Shown here: positions 50,187 through 50,206 of the stretch, piece by piece
How positions within the stretch are numbered: the stretch's first letter is position 1
Layout of the letters: the number at the start of each line of letters is the position of its first letter
Assembly: GCA_002349055.1 (NCBI GenBank)
Contig: DECD01000036.1
Span: 9,020 to 59,225 of the forward strand
Direction of reading: 5' to 3'
Origin: Bacteroidales bacterium UBA2939
Lineage (GTDB): Bacteria > Bacteroidota > Bacteroidia > Bacteroidales > P3
DNA length: 50,206 nucleotides
Made by a program: the position numbers and the translations under genes
Notes under the pieces: generated by a model
Databases searched by the model: none
What the model was told of the DNA's origin: nothing
The model's input: the letters and a program-made list of their open reading frames with translations, nothing else

Positions 50187-50206
50187 ATGACCAACGAAAT
50201 ACAATT
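50187..50206 (+). CDS. Possible start of another gene (3' partial)
   Basis: ATG at 50187 follows the DinD-like stop by 2 bases and reads MTNEIQ up to the edge. Too short to identify. Confidence 0.3.

Noticed and set aside
35684..50206. Integrase, transposase or prophage genes marking the island
   Set aside because: No recombinase, transposase or phage structural gene could be recognised, and no attachment-site duplicate of the tRNA-Arg end was seen by eye.

Overview
The window looks like a chromosomal segment of a fairly GC-rich, uncultured-type Bacteroidales bacterium. Supporting signs are Bacteroidetes promoters (TTTG, about 19 bases, TAnnTTTG) in front of many genes, a type IX secretion C-terminal sorting domain, TonB-type outer-membrane receptors, a tmRNA whose tag reads GENNYALAA, and the gene orders rimP-nusA-infB and pyrH-frr. 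I do not name a genus.

Layout. Positions 1-12.7 kb: the end of a transglutaminase-like protein, a polyprenol-type glycosyltransferase, a very large secreted fibronectin-III/CUB protein, the iorAB indolepyruvate oxidoreductase pair and an outer-membrane beta-barrel protein. 12.9-14.0 kb: tRNA-His, tRNA-Asp and tmRNA. 14-24.4 kb, plus strand: a sugar nucleotidyltransferase, an AddB-like nuclease, a TPR/OmpA-type lipoprotein, pssA, queA, a ComF-like protein, pyrH, frr and birA. 24.4-30.2 kb, minus strand: phosphate butyryltransferase-like protein, PAS protein, TonB receptor, HsdR_N-domain protein, and an ECF sigma / membrane anti-sigma-like / DUF4252 module. 30.3-35.3 kb: rimP-nusA-infB and tRNA-Arg(CCT).

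From about 35.7 kb to the right edge the window is an accessory, largely defensive island with visibly more A+T. Order: a small DUF6266-like protein, an HNH protein, a C5 cytosine methyltransferase, a HamA/HamB pair (Hachiman/AbpAB-like nuclease plus helicase), two more C5 methyltransferases, a McrB-like AAA+ protein, a DUF1016 (YhcG-type) PD-(D/E)XK protein, a LlaJI-family restriction subunit and a truncated DinD-like gene. From the first methyltransferase to the LlaJI subunit, reading frames touch or overlap by 1-4 bases or are separated by no more than about 20 bases. This suggests one co-translated unit in which a Hachiman-type module lies inside, or is fused to, a LlaJI-like restriction-modification operon that has gained a DUF1016 nuclease. 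This is the best candidate here for an undescribed composite system.

The second theme is short repeats. Four intergenic regions carry divergent arrays of 11-bp units around palindromic centres, two of them just upstream of core-gene promoters. Arrays of 7, 8, 9, 10 and 16 bp, REP-like hairpins and GACGCAGC/GCTGCGTC palindromes also occur, several of them inside genes and translated in frame.
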